64,000 bases of DNA from Streptomyces fagopyri (GTDB lineage Bacteria > Actinomycetota > Actinomycetes > Streptomycetales > Streptomycetaceae). The position numbers and the translations under genes are program-made. Positions 9,087 to 18,048 of this stretch are shown piece by piece (position 1 is the first letter of the stretch; every line of letters begins with the position of its first letter). The stretch spans positions 3,472,001 to 3,536,000 of the forward strand of contig NZ_CP045643.1 in NCBI RefSeq assembly GCF_009498275.1. The letters run 5' to 3'. The notes below the pieces were generated by a model. It searched no databases and had not been told where the DNA came from. It saw nothing but the letters and a program-made list of their open reading frames with translations.

Positions 9087-10181
9087 CTACTTGGCCGTGC
9101 ACTTCGGCAGGTCGGCCGTCTTGCCGGATTTGATGTCCTTGAGGGCGCTCATCGCGTCGTCGATGGTGTTGACCTTGACGAGCGTGAGCCCCTCGGGGGT
9201 GTCCTTGGCGGCGGCCGCGCAGTTGTCCTTGGGCGTCAGGAAGTACTGGGCGCCCTTCTCGCGCGCGCCGACCGTCTTCATCTCGATGCCGCCGATCGGG
9301 CCGACGGTGCCGCCGTCGTCGATGGTGCCGGTGCCGGCCACGAACTTGCCGCCGGTGAGGTTGTCCGGGGTCAGCTTGTCCACGATGCCGAGCGCGAACA
9401 TCAGGCCGGCGCTCGGTCCGCCGACGTCGGCGAGCTTGATGTCGATGGTGAACGGGAAGGTGTGGTCCGTTCCGGCCGAGATGCCGACGATGGCGCGGGC
9501 CGCGCCCTTGTCGGCGGACTTCGCCGTGGTGATCGTGACGTCCTGCGTCTCGGTCGCCGTCTTGTTCGCCTTCTCCGCGGCGGCCTGCTCCTTGGCGGGC
9601 ACGACCGTGAAGACGACCTTCTCGCCGGGCTTGTGGCGGGTGACCAGCTTCGCGACGTCGTCGGGCGCCTTGACCGCCGTACCGTCGACCTTCTTGATCA
9701 CGTCTCCGGCGTGCAGGCGTCCCTCGGCCGGGGAGCCCTTGACGACCGTGGAGACGATCACCCAGGACTTCACCGGGATGTTCAGCTCCTTCAGGGCCGC
9801 GACCTTGGCGCTCTCCTGGGACTGGCTGAACTCCTCGGCGTTCTCCTGGGTCGACTGCTCCTCGGTCTTCCCGTCGGGGTAGAGCGTGTCGTGCGGGACG
9901 ATCTTGTTGTCGTGCGCCAGCCAGCCGTAGACGGCCTCGATCAGGTTCATCCGGTAGTCGGCGCTGGTCACCCGGACGGTGGTCATGTTCAGGTGTCCGG
10001 TGGTCGGATACGTCTTGCGCCCGGAGATCTGCAGCACCGGCTCGCCCTCGTGGTCGCCCAGCGTGTTCACCGTCGGTCCCGGTGACATCTCCGAGTACGG
10101 CACGGGGATGAACACTCCCGCGCACAGGAGCGCGATCAGGATCAGAGTGGAGGCGAGCATCGTCGCGGTGCGGCGTGGCAT
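9087..10181 (-). CDS. PDZ-domain Lon-like serine protease (YlbL family)
   Basis: A 364-residue protein with one N-terminal membrane anchor (about residues 8-27), a PDZ domain (about 125-200) and a C-terminal Lon-type S16 protease domain. The Ser-Lys dyad is Ser257 in GGPSAG and Lys302 in GGIEMK, spaced as in Lon proteases. It is predicted to be membrane-tethered with the protease outside the cytoplasm. The ATG at 10181 is chosen because the hydrophobic anchor follows it directly; the open frame continues upstream but that part is low complexity. Substrates are unknown. Confidence 0.92.
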   Translation of the reverse strand: MPRRTATMLASTLILIALLCAGVFIPVPYSEMSPGPTVNTLGDHEGEPVLQISGRKTYPTTGHLNMTTVRVTSADYRMNLIEAVYGWLAHDNKIVPHDTLYPDGKTEEQSTQENAEEFSQSQESAKVAALKELNIPVKSWVIVSTVVKGSPAEGRLHAGDVIKKVDGTAVKAPDDVAKLVTRHKPGEKVVFTVVPAKEQAAAEKANKTATETQDVTITTAKSADKGAARAIVGISAGTDHTFPFTIDIKLADVGGPSAGLMFALGIVDKLTPDNLTGGKFVAGTGTIDDGGTVGPIGGIEMKTVGAREKGAQYFLTPKDNCAAAAKDTPEGLTLVKVNTIDDAMSALKDIKSGKTADLPKCTAK

Positions 10182-10266
10182 GTCTCGACAGTACGGGACC
10201 GTGCTGTCAGCGCACCGTCGGGGCCGCCCGTACGGGGCCTCGGCCGCGTACGGGGGCGCCGCGCCC

Positions 10267-10473
10267 TCAGACCGCGTCGGAGGGGGACTTCTCCAGGGTC
10301 TCGGACCGTGGCGTGACGGCTTCGGACCGCTCCATGGCCGCACGGAAACGGGCGTAGCCCTCGAGCTCGACGCCGTCTCCGGCCGTCTTGCGATTCCGGC
10401 CGGCCCAACTTCCCCACAGTCCGGCACCGATCGCGGCCAACAGCGGAATCAGCAACCAGGCGAGCGACGCCAT
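10267..10473 (-). CDS. Small membrane protein
   Basis: Sixty-eight residues: one N-terminal transmembrane segment (about residues 4-24) and a charged cytoplasmic tail rich in Glu, Arg and Ser. It lies 85 bp upstream of the protease gene in the same direction and could be co-transcribed. I recognise no family; the clean hydrophobic/charged split suggests a real gene. Confidence 0.65.
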   Translation of the reverse strand: MASLAWLLIPLLAAIGAGLWGSWAGRNRKTAGDGVELEGYARFRAAMERSEAVTPRSETLEKSPSDAV

Positions 10474-10657
10474 GCCGACCTCCCAACCCCAACGAGCGAC
10501 CGCAACTGACTGATCAGCAGATTAACCATTCGCAGTGTTAACGCTCACGCCAGGGGGTCGGTTACGCAACCCGAGCACGCGCGGAGGACGGGTGTGCTCC
10601 TTCCGTGGCCGCGTCGGCGCCACCTCAGGGCTTCGTCCCTGCTCGGGACGGTGTTCC

Positions 10658-11119
10658 TCAGCAGGCTCCGACCCATTCCTCCGTGCCGTCGGAGAATTTC
10701 TGATGCTTCCAGATGGGCACCTCGTGCTTGAGATCGTCGATCAGTCTGCGGCACGCCGCGAAGGCCTCGGCGCGGTGCGGACACGACACGGCGACGACGA
10801 CCGCGAGGTCCCCGACGGCCAGGTCTCCGACGCGGTGCACGGCGGCCAGCGCCCGTACGGGGTACTCGGCGACCACTTTCTCGGCGATCCTGCGGATCTC
10901 CGCCTCGGCACTGGGGTGGCTCGAATACCCCAGTCCCGCGACGTCGGCACCGCCGTCGTGGTCCCGCACGGTGCCCACGAACAGCGCGGTCCCTCCGGCG
11001 GCGTCGTCCCCGACGGCCCGGAAGACCTCGTCAAGGGAGAGCGGTTCGTCACGGACCGCCACCAGCCGGACGGGATCCTGCGCCGCCCGCTCTCCGGGAT
11101 GTTCAAAGTCAGGTGCCAT
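10658..11119 (-). CDS. moaE: Molybdopterin synthase catalytic subunit MoaE
   Basis: A 153-residue MoaE, the large subunit of molybdopterin synthase, which converts precursor Z (cPMP) into molybdopterin with sulfur from MoaD thiocarboxylate. Visible family features are GTALFVGTVRDHD near residue 42, HRVGDLAVGD, and the conserved PIWKHQ with a second lysine in QKF, which are the active-site lysines. No moaD is in this window, but a MoeZ-type sulfurtransferase gene lies at 42.8 kb. The ATG at 11119 is preferred; the GTG at 11137 is possible, and neither has well-spaced ribosome-binding sequence. Confidence 0.92.
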   Translation of the reverse strand: MAPDFEHPGERAAQDPVRLVAVRDEPLSLDEVFRAVGDDAAGGTALFVGTVRDHDGGADVAGLGYSSHPSAEAEIRRIAEKVVAEYPVRALAAVHRVGDLAVGDLAVVVAVSCPHRAEAFAACRRLIDDLKHEVPIWKHQKFSDGTEEWVGAC

Positions 11120-11241
11120 GCCCCCATCGTGCCGCACCCCTCGGTACCGAGGAATACGCGTTTCCCCCGGTACCGGCGCGGGACCCTTTGGAGCGTCCTA
11201 CAGGCAGAGGCCTCCTCAAGGAAGTGGCCTCCTCCAGGGAG

Positions 11242-11269
11242 GCGCGGACGGCCGGGCGCGGACGGCCGG
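11242..11269. repeat. 14-bp direct tandem repeat
   Basis: Two adjacent perfect copies of GCGCGGACGGCCGG in the 282-bp gap between moaE and the SDR gene. The same gap holds a run of CTGCCGTCC-like units at about 11350-11395. No gene is visible in the gap. Confidence 0.7.
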
Positions 11270-11401
11270 GCGCGCCCGCGGCGGCTCTCGTCGCGCGTGT
11301 CCGGGGGCGCGTGTCCCGGGCGCGGCCCTCAGGGGCCCACCTCTCCGTCCTGCCGCCCTGCCGTCCTGCCGTCCTGCTCGTGTTCTGCCGTCCCGTCCGG
11401 T

Positions 11402-12517
11402 TCAGATCCTGCGCCGGGCCTTCCGCGCCCTGCGTACGATCGCCGCCGTGCCGAGCAACGCCACCGTCGCTCCCGCGGCCCCCGCCGCCGTCGCGTCCTT
11501 GCGGCCCAGCCGCCGCCCGGCCACCGTGTGCCGCCCTGCGACCTCCTCCAGCAGCTCCGCGAGGACCTCCTCGTTGGTCCACCGCGGCCGCCACCCGGCG
11601 TCGTGCAGCCGGCTGCCGCTCACCACCCAGGGGTACATCGTGTAGGCCAGGTCACCGGCCGGTGAGGGGGTGAGCCCGATCCGGTGAAGCCGGGCCGCCG
11701 CGCCCAGGGCGACGGCGGAGGGCAGCTCCATCCGCCGGATCCCGCTCAGCTCCTCGACCTCTTCCTGCTCCAGCCACCCGTCGCACCCGACGGCCAGCTC
11801 CCCGTCCACCTTCTCCAGAACGGCGTACTCCAGGGCACTGCACAGGTCCTCGACGTGGCAGAACTGCCAGGCGGGCCGGGACCCGGCCACCACAAGGAGC
11901 CGCGGCGACTCGAAATACCTGGTCAGCGCGGTGTCGGTACCGCCACCGACCAGCACTCCGGGGCGCACGACGGTGACATTGAGCCCGGGGTGCGCGCGGG
12001 GAGCCCGCCGCGCGAGCCGCTCGATCTCCAGGAGGTCGCCCACCCCGGTCGCCTCGGCGGTCGCCCGCAGCTCGGCGTCCTCGGAGAGCGGCAGCTCGTT
12101 GTCGGGCAGCGCCCCGTACACCATCGCGGAGGTGCACAGCACGACCCGGTGCACCCCGGCCGCGGCGGCGGCCGTGAGTACGGTCTGCGTCCCCCGGACG
12201 TTGTAGGCCGTACGGGCGGCCGCGTCCGTCTCCAGGTCGAGATCGAGTGCGAGATGCACCACGACGTCGGCTCCGCGCAGCTTCTCCGCGATCGCCGGGT
12301 CGCGCACGTCGAGGATGTACCACTGGGCGCCCGCGCACTCGCCACGGCGCTCGTCCATGGCGATGACCTGCTTGATCTCCTCACTGGCGGCGAGCCGCTC
12401 GGTGAGCATCGCGCCCACGCCGGACGCGGCTCCGGTGACCGCGACGACGGGCCCGCGCGGGAGCGGGCTGGTTGAGTGGTTTCGCGCTGCGCGAACCTGT
12501 GGATCTGGGGAACTCAC
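11402..12517 (-). CDS. SDR-fold NAD(P)-binding protein, atypical extended type
   Basis: A 371-residue extended SDR/epimerase-like protein. The nucleotide-binding motif TGAASGVG is near residue 26, and LDVRDPAIAEKLRGADVVVHLA follows the usual sugar-epimerase pattern. The catalytic YxxxK of classical members is missing: the segment that normally carries it reads GDLLEIERLARR. It may therefore bind a nucleotide without classical dehydrogenase chemistry. A basic helix with alanine-rich hydrophobic residues ends the protein. The GTG at 12517 has GGAG 8 nt upstream; the open frame continues far upstream but is a shadow of the opposite-strand gene. Confidence 0.85.
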   Translation of the reverse strand: MSSPDPQVRAARNHSTSPLPRGPVVAVTGAASGVGAMLTERLAASEEIKQVIAMDERRGECAGAQWYILDVRDPAIAEKLRGADVVVHLALDLDLETDAAARTAYNVRGTQTVLTAAAAAGVHRVVLCTSAMVYGALPDNELPLSEDAELRATAEATGVGDLLEIERLARRAPRAHPGLNVTVVRPGVLVGGGTDTALTRYFESPRLLVVAGSRPAWQFCHVEDLCSALEYAVLEKVDGELAVGCDGWLEQEEVEELSGIRRMELPSAVALGAAARLHRIGLTPSPAGDLAYTMYPWVVSGSRLHDAGWRPRWTNEEVLAELLEEVAGRHTVAGRRLGRKDATAAGAAGATVALLGTAAIVRRARKARRRI

Positions 12518-12709
12518 CGGGCGTCTCCAGCGGTTGTCTTCAGTAACGGACGCGCGTGACGCGTCCGTACCAGGTGGCATCCATCCTGCCGCAGGCCAAG
12601 AGTCGGCGAAGCACCGAGCCCCGATCGGGTTGTGGTGTCTACGCTGGGTGGTGTTGTCGGGCAGCCGCCGTCGGAACGAACCGGCGGCCCTAACCAGCCG
12701 AGGAACCCC

Positions 12710-14170
12710 GTGAGTGACACCCCATTCGGATTCGGCCTTCCGCCGGAGGAGCCGGAGAACGGCGACGAGGGCAAGAAGAAGGACCAGCAGAGCGGTGGTG
12801 GTCAGGGACCGTTCGGTTTCGGGCCGCCCGGAGCCGGCGGTCCCGGCGCCGACAATCCGCTCGCAGCCATGTTCGGCTCCATGAACCCCAACGACCTGGG
12901 CGCCGCGTTCCAGCAGCTGGGCCAGATGCTCTCGTACGAGGGCGGCCCGGTGAACTGGGACATGGCCAAGCAGATCGCCCGCCAGACGGTCTCCCAGGGC
13001 ACCTCCGACGGCACCAAGGACGCGAGTGTCGGCCCCGCCGAGCGCACCGCGGTCCAGGAGGCCGTCCGTCTGGCCGATCTGTGGCTGGACGACGCGACCT
13101 CCCTGCCGTCCGGCGCAGGCACCGCCGTGGCCTGGAGCCGCGCGGAGTGGGTCGAGGCGACCCTGCCGGTGTGGAAGGAGCTCGTGGACCCGGTCGCCGA
13201 GCGCGTCGGCGCGGCCATGGGCGACGTCCTGCCGGAGGAGATGCAGGCCATGGCGGGCCCGCTCATCGGCATGATGCGCTCCATGGGCGGCGCCATGTTC
13301 GGCACGCAGATCGGGCAGGCCGTCGGGGTGCTCGCGGGCGAGGTCGTCGGTTCCACCGACATCGGCCTGCCGCTCGGCCCGGCCGGCAAGGCCGCGCTGC
13401 TGCCGCTGAACATCGCGTCGTTCGGCAAGGACCTCGGCATCAGCGAGGACGAGGTGCGGCTCTACCTCGCCCTGCGCGAGGCCGCCCACCAGCGGCTCTT
13501 CGCGCACGTGCCGTGGCTGCGCTCGCACCTCTTCGGCGCCGTCGAGGGCTACGCGCGCGGGATCAAGGTCGACACGGCCAAGCTGGAGGACGTGGTCGGC
13601 CAGCTCGACCCGCAGAACCCGGAGCAGTTGCAGGACGCCCTCCAGCAGGGCATGTTCCAGCCGGAGGACACGCCCGCGCAGAAGGCCGCGCTGGCCCGTC
13701 TGGAGACGGCGCTCGCACTCGTCGAGGGCTGGGTCGACGCGGTCGTGCACGCGGCCGCGAAGCCGCGCCTGACGTCCGCGGACGCGTTGCGCGAGACGCT
13801 GCGCCGCCGCCGGGCGACGGGCGGTCCCGCCGAGCAGACGTTCGCCACGCTCATCGGCCTGGAGCTGCGCCCGCGCAGGCTGCGGGACGCCTCCCGGCTG
13901 TGGGCCTCGCTCACCGACGCGCGCGGTGTCGACGGCCGGGACGGCCTGTGGGCCCACCCGGACATGCTGCCGAACGCGTCCGACCTGGACGACCCGGACG
14001 GCTTCGTGCACCGCGAGCAGCTGGACTTCTCCGAGCTCGACAAGATGCTCGGCGAGGCGGCGTCGGGTTCCGCCGAACGGCCGAACCTGACGAAGGACGA
14101 CGGCAAGCCAGGCCGGGACGACCAGGACGGCGACGGCGGCGTCGACGGCAAGAGCGACGGCGCCGAGTGA
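12710..14170 (+). CDS. DUF2342 zincin-like protein
   Basis: A 486-residue protein. A Gly/Pro-rich, probably disordered N-terminal 60 residues contain two GPFGFG-type motifs, then a mostly helical DUF2342 domain follows, with the segment REAAHQRLFAHVPWL near residues 253-267. The family is annotated as zinc-dependent metalloprotease, but no classical HExxH is present, so enzymatic activity is unproven. The last 40 residues are acidic. The GTG at 12710 follows GAGGA. The stop overlaps the Nudix gene start by 3 bp (GTGA), implying translational coupling. Confidence 0.9.
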   Translation: MSDTPFGFGLPPEEPENGDEGKKKDQQSGGGQGPFGFGPPGAGGPGADNPLAAMFGSMNPNDLGAAFQQLGQMLSYEGGPVNWDMAKQIARQTVSQGTSDGTKDASVGPAERTAVQEAVRLADLWLDDATSLPSGAGTAVAWSRAEWVEATLPVWKELVDPVAERVGAAMGDVLPEEMQAMAGPLIGMMRSMGGAMFGTQIGQAVGVLAGEVVGSTDIGLPLGPAGKAALLPLNIASFGKDLGISEDEVRLYLALREAAHQRLFAHVPWLRSHLFGAVEGYARGIKVDTAKLEDVVGQLDPQNPEQLQDALQQGMFQPEDTPAQKAALARLETALALVEGWVDAVVHAAAKPRLTSADALRETLRRRRATGGPAEQTFATLIGLELRPRRLRDASRLWASLTDARGVDGRDGLWAHPDMLPNASDLDDPDGFVHREQLDFSELDKMLGEAASGSAERPNLTKDDGKPGRDDQDGDGGVDGKSDGAE

Positions 14171-14694
14171 CCCTCCACGACGACGCGGTCCTCGTACTGA
14201 AGGGTTACGAGGGCCAGGAAGAGCTGCGGCAGGTGTATCTGGACCACCTGTCCGCGCACCCGGACGGCATGTGGAAGTCGTGCACGGCGGGGCATGTCAC
14301 GGCGAGCGCGCTGGTCGTGGACCCCGAGGGCGGCCGTGTCCTGCTGACGCTGCACCGCAAGTTGCGGATGTGGCTTCAGATGGGCGGCCACTGCGAGCCG
14401 GGTGACCCGACGCTGGCGTCGGCCGCGCGGCGCGAGGCGGCCGAGGAGTCCGGCATCGAGGGTCTGACGCTGCTGCCGGGCGGTCCCGTGACCCTGGACC
14501 GGCACGCCATCCCGGCGCCGTGCAACTGGCACCTGGACGTCCAGTACGCCGCGCTGGCCCCGGCCGGGTCCGTGGCGGCGATCAGTGACGAGTCCCTCGA
14601 CCTGCGCTGGTTCCGCTACGACGAGGTCGCGGAGGTGGCCGACGCGTCGGTCGTGCGCCTGCTGGACGCGACCCGCGCGAGGCTCTCGGTCTGA
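14167..14694 (+). CDS. Nudix hydrolase
   Basis: A 175-residue Nudix protein, expected to hydrolyse a nucleoside-diphosphate-linked substrate with Mg2+. The Nudix box near residues 76-102 has an intact REAAEESG helix carrying the metal-binding glutamates. The preceding loop (GGHCEPGDPTLASAA) has one extra residue and Asp in place of the first Glu compared with the consensus GX5EX7REUXEEXGU, a common variant. It starts at a GTG overlapping the stop of the DUF2342 gene, so the two are coupled. Substrate unknown. Confidence 0.92.
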   Translation: MTLHDDAVLVLKGYEGQEELRQVYLDHLSAHPDGMWKSCTAGHVTASALVVDPEGGRVLLTLHRKLRMWLQMGGHCEPGDPTLASAARREAAEESGIEGLTLLPGGPVTLDRHAIPAPCNWHLDVQYAALAPAGSVAAISDESLDLRWFRYDEVAEVADASVVRLLDATRARLSV

Positions 14695-14721
14695 GACCGG
14701 GGCCCTCCGCCTGAGACACGC

Positions 14722-14755
14722 GTAAGGGGCGACCGCCCGGGCGGTCGCCCCTTAC
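14722..14755. terminator. Perfect palindrome terminator between convergent genes
   Basis: A 34-bp perfect palindrome centred at 14738/14739, with arms beginning GTAAGGGGCGACCGCC. It lies 27 bp after the Nudix gene and 24 bp from the end of the convergent AIM24 gene. Either strand gives a very stable hairpin flanked by AA/TT, so it should serve both. Confidence 0.75.
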
Positions 14756-14778
14756 CGTCGCTCCTGCCGGTCCGTCGC

Positions 14779-15534
14779 TCAGCTCCAGGCGTTGCCCTGG
14801 TTCTGTGCGTGGACGCCCTGCTGTCCCATGCCGTACTGGGCACGCAGTCCCTGGCCGATCGCCGCGTTCTGCGGCGGCAGCATCTCGCTGGGCTGGACGA
14901 GCGCGTACCCCTGGCCCATGAAGCTGAGCTCCCAGCCCTCGCCGGTGTTGCCGCGCCGCCGCCACACCCCGGAGGAGTGCGTCTGCGCCTGCATCTGCAC
15001 CCGCAGGCCGGTGGACCACGCGACGATGGCGTCGGCGTCGCAGTTGACGTACTTGTCGGGCGTGACCTGCATCATCAGCGGCGCCCCCGAGGTCATCAGG
15101 GCGACCTTGCCGCGTCCGGTGATGTTGAGCTGGTACTTGCCGGATCCGGAGATGCCGTACTGACTGTCCACGGCGATCACCTCGTGGTGCAGCGCGGAGT
15201 CCATGGCCAGCACATAGCTGCTGTCGACGGTGAGGCCGTCCTGGTCCACGTCGACCACATGCACGTGCTGGGCGAGGTTCGCGAGGTAGACCGTCCCCTG
15301 CCCGTGGCAGCGCATCAGGTCAAGTCCCTCACCGGTGTACGCACGCGCGCGGTGCTGGCTGTTGTTCTGGTACTCGGCGTCGAACTCGACGAGCCCCTGG
15401 TAGGCGACCATCGTGCCCTTGCGGGCCAGGATGTCGTCGTGGCCCTCCATGACGACCCGCAGCATCTGCGAGTTCTGCAGGCTGTAGCGCTCCTGGGTCT
15501 GCTGTTCGTTGTAGCCGAAAAGCGGGCTCTGCAT
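14779..15534 (-). CDS. AIM24 family protein (third gene of cluster)
   Basis: A 251-residue AIM24-domain protein (TRAP-like beta barrel). The family pattern is visible: LMRCHGQGTVYLA, VHVVDVDQDGLTVDSSYVLAMD and GQGYALVQPSE near the end of the domain, then a Gln/Gly-rich tail (residues about 220-251). Bacterial AIM24 proteins often sit with TerD genes and are thought to be structural or membrane-stress proteins, but no activity is established. The gene lies 16 bp downstream of the next AIM24 gene and completes a three-gene operon. Confidence 0.88.
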   Translation of the reverse strand: MQSPLFGYNEQQTQERYSLQNSQMLRVVMEGHDDILARKGTMVAYQGLVEFDAEYQNNSQHRARAYTGEGLDLMRCHGQGTVYLANLAQHVHVVDVDQDGLTVDSSYVLAMDSALHHEVIAVDSQYGISGSGKYQLNITGRGKVALMTSGAPLMMQVTPDKYVNCDADAIVAWSTGLRVQMQAQTHSSGVWRRRGNTGEGWELSFMGQGYALVQPSEMLPPQNAAIGQGLRAQYGMGQQGVHAQNQGNAWS

Positions 15535-15550
15535 GATGTCCTGCTCCCCC

Positions 15551-16231
15551 TCAGCCCCGGATCCGGAGGCGGTCGGTGCTGTCCTCGCTGGGCTGGACGA
15601 CGACGATGCCCTGCCCGGAGAACGCCATCTGGTACGCCTCGCCGCTGCCGCGGCCGATCAGCGACTGTGCCTTGAAGCTGCGCTTGCCCTTCACCTTGAG
15701 GTTCGGGGACCAGGCGACCAGCGCGTCCGGATCGACGTAGGTCTCGTCCTCGCCGCCCCCGCAGTCGACCACGATCGGTTCCCCGCGGGAGGTCAGCGCG
15801 ACCCAGCCCTGGCCGGAGATCTTGGTGTTCCACAGGCCCTGGCCGGCGAACTTGGCGAGCCCCTTGACGCGCTCGACGCCCCAGGTGAGGTGCGCGTCGA
15901 AGGCGAGCAGGTTGGTGGCGTTCACGGAGATCGCGTCCCCGTTGAGGTTGATGACGACGACGTTCGCCCCGTAGTCGGCGAGATACAGCAGACCGTCGCC
16001 GTGGCACCTCATGAGGGGCGCGCCCTCGCCGGTCATCCAGTCCCGCGCGATCTGCCGGACCGCGGGCGGGTTGGGCTCGTACTGGACGAAGCCCTCGTAG
16101 GCGACCATCGAGCCGACGCGCGCGAAGAGGTCGCTTCCGGTCTGCATGGCGACCTTCAGCATGTGATTGCCGTGGTTCTCCATGCGGGCGGTGACGGGTG
16201 CCGGGGCGTAGCCCGTAAGTGGCTGGTTCAT
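15551..16231 (-). CDS. AIM24 family protein (second gene of cluster)
   Basis: A 226-residue stand-alone AIM24 domain, a paralogue of its neighbours: LMRCHGDGLLYLADYGANV, ISVNATNLLAFD and GQGIVVVQPSE line up with the other two. There is no signal peptide or membrane segment. The ATG at 16231 has GAGGGAG 7 nt upstream, and the gene begins 11 bp after the stop of the TerD-AIM24 gene. Confidence 0.88.
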   Translation of the reverse strand: MNQPLTGYAPAPVTARMENHGNHMLKVAMQTGSDLFARVGSMVAYEGFVQYEPNPPAVRQIARDWMTGEGAPLMRCHGDGLLYLADYGANVVVINLNGDAISVNATNLLAFDAHLTWGVERVKGLAKFAGQGLWNTKISGQGWVALTSRGEPIVVDCGGGEDETYVDPDALVAWSPNLKVKGKRSFKAQSLIGRGSGEAYQMAFSGQGIVVVQPSEDSTDRLRIRG

Positions 16232-16242
16232 GACGGGCTCCC

Positions 16243-17913
16243 TCAGACCTCGTACGGCTGGACGACGATGAAATTGCCGGGAGCGCCGCGGAACTGAAGG
16301 TTCACGCTCTCCCCCGTGTCGCCCGGGTAGGCGTTGCGCCGCATCCGCACCTGACTGGAGACGATCACCTGGGAGGCCGCCGACCACGCGACGACGGCGT
16401 TGCAGTCGGCGAACGTCGTCGGTGTCACGGGCAGCACGACGGGCGCGCCGTGGGTCTTCACCACGACCGTGCCGGTCCCCTGGAACTGCATGGTGAACAG
16501 CGCGCCCCCGGGAATGCCGTGGCCCTCGATCCTGCGTACCTCGTACTGGAGCGTCTCGTCGAAGGCGAGGACGTTCTCGGAGGACACACAGATCGCGTCG
16601 CCCTGGAGTTCGATGGGGTGCACATGGGTGGCGTTCTCGGCGAGGAACACCTGACCACGGCCCGAGCAGCGCATCAGCTGCATCTCCTGCCCGGTCGCGT
16701 TGCCCACGATCCGTCCGGCGAACCCGGCGCCCTTGTAGCTGAAATCGACCTTGCCCTGGTAGAGCACCATGCTGCCCTGGCGGGCCAGCACGGGCTGGTC
16801 GCCGATGCCGAGGTCGACGCGGATGAGCTTCTTGTTCTGCTGCGTCCACCGCTGTCCGGTGGGTGTCTCCTTGAACGCGCCCAGCGCGGCGGCCACACCG
16901 GCCCCGCCCTGCGGAGCGCCTTGGGGAACACCGTACGGGGAGGGCGCGCCGGGCTGTCCGGGGTACTGCCCCGGGACCTGTCCGTACGACGGCTGCTGCC
17001 CGTAACCGGGAGGTGCCGGCGGAGCCTGCTGCCCGTATCCGGGCGGCGCCGGCGGGGCCTGCTGGCCGTAACCGGGCGGCATGGGGGCGCTCTGCCCGGG
17101 AGGCTGCCCGCCGTAGCCCGGCGGCGGACCGGGCGGACCGGGCGGACCGGGCGGCTGCGCGTACGGGGCGGGACCCGGCGGCGGCACGGTGCCGCCGGGC
17201 GGGCTGTGCAGCGGCGCGATGATGGTCGGCGCGGCGTGCACCGACGGCGCGGACGGGGCGTGCGGCGGCGTGAACCCCTGCGCGGCGGGGGCCGGCGCTC
17301 CGAACGCGGGCGCCGCGCCCACCTGGGTGGGAGGCGAGAACGAGGGCGCGGCAACGCCCTGCGGCGGCTGCGCGGCGGGCTCCTCGTCGGCGACCTCACC
17401 GCCGAAGTTCTTCAGCAGCGCGTCGAGACCGCCGTCGAAACCCTGTCCCACGGCGGCGAAGCGCCAGACGTCCTTCAGGTAGAAGTCGCCCAGCATCACG
17501 GCACGCTCGGTGGAGAACTCCGCGCCGGTGAACGAGTACCGGGCCACCTCCTCGCCACCCGCGACGACGCGGAGATATCCCGGGGCGATCTGGGACATCT
17601 GTCCGGTCCCGTCGAGCGTCGCCGTGAACGACAGCTTCTGGATCTGCGCCGGGATCCGGTCGAGGGTGACACGGAAGGACTCCGTGTCACCCGACTGGGC
17701 GCCAAGGAGCTGGACGGATTCCTCGGGGGTCTTCGGCTGGTTGAAGAAGACGAAGTACCGGTCGTCCGAAAGCCGTTCGTCGGCGTCCAGACCGAAGCAA
17801 CTGATGTCGAAGGTCAGTCCGGGGCCGGTGATCTGCACACCCACGTACAGATCGGTGCCCGCGGTGAGGTCACTGATTCTGGCCTTGTGGCCGCGTTGGA
17901 ATTCCCTGGCCAT
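16243..17913 (-). CDS. TerD-AIM24 fusion protein with Pro/Gly-rich linker
   Basis: A 556-residue fusion. Residues 1-175 are a TerD domain (LYVGVQITGPGLTFDISCFGLD, RYFVFFNQPKTPEESVQLLG, AVMLGDFYLKDVWRFAAVGQGF), the tellurite-resistance, calcium-binding fold. Residues 180-350 are a Pro/Gly/Ala linker with three PPGYGQQ units. Residues 355-556 are an AIM24 domain (LMRCSGRGQVFLAENATHVH, NFIVVQPYEV). It opens an operon with two more AIM24 genes, so the three proteins probably assemble together. The TerD link suggests a stress or envelope role; this is inference. Confidence 0.92.
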   Translation of the reverse strand: MAREFQRGHKARISDLTAGTDLYVGVQITGPGLTFDISCFGLDADERLSDDRYFVFFNQPKTPEESVQLLGAQSGDTESFRVTLDRIPAQIQKLSFTATLDGTGQMSQIAPGYLRVVAGGEEVARYSFTGAEFSTERAVMLGDFYLKDVWRFAAVGQGFDGGLDALLKNFGGEVADEEPAAQPPQGVAAPSFSPPTQVGAAPAFGAPAPAAQGFTPPHAPSAPSVHAAPTIIAPLHSPPGGTVPPPGPAPYAQPPGPPGPPGPPPGYGGQPPGQSAPMPPGYGQQAPPAPPGYGQQAPPAPPGYGQQPSYGQVPGQYPGQPGAPSPYGVPQGAPQGGAGVAAALGAFKETPTGQRWTQQNKKLIRVDLGIGDQPVLARQGSMVLYQGKVDFSYKGAGFAGRIVGNATGQEMQLMRCSGRGQVFLAENATHVHPIELQGDAICVSSENVLAFDETLQYEVRRIEGHGIPGGALFTMQFQGTGTVVVKTHGAPVVLPVTPTTFADCNAVVAWSAASQVIVSSQVRMRRNAYPGDTGESVNLQFRGAPGNFIVVQPYEV

Positions 17914-18048
17914 GCGTAACGACCGTCCCCCATCCCGAATGCGATTGCGTCGCGTCAGGCTAACGGGAAACCCCGGAAGTGAACGCGGCCGGTACAGACC
18001 CGGTACACAATCACCCCCCGTCCGGGACGGACCGCGGCCGCCGGCCCG

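Noticed and set aside
11402..14011. An 869-codon frame covering the SDR gene and extending to 14011
   Set aside because: Only the part below 12517 has gene character; the rest is the complement of the DUF2342 gene, which has its own domain and start.
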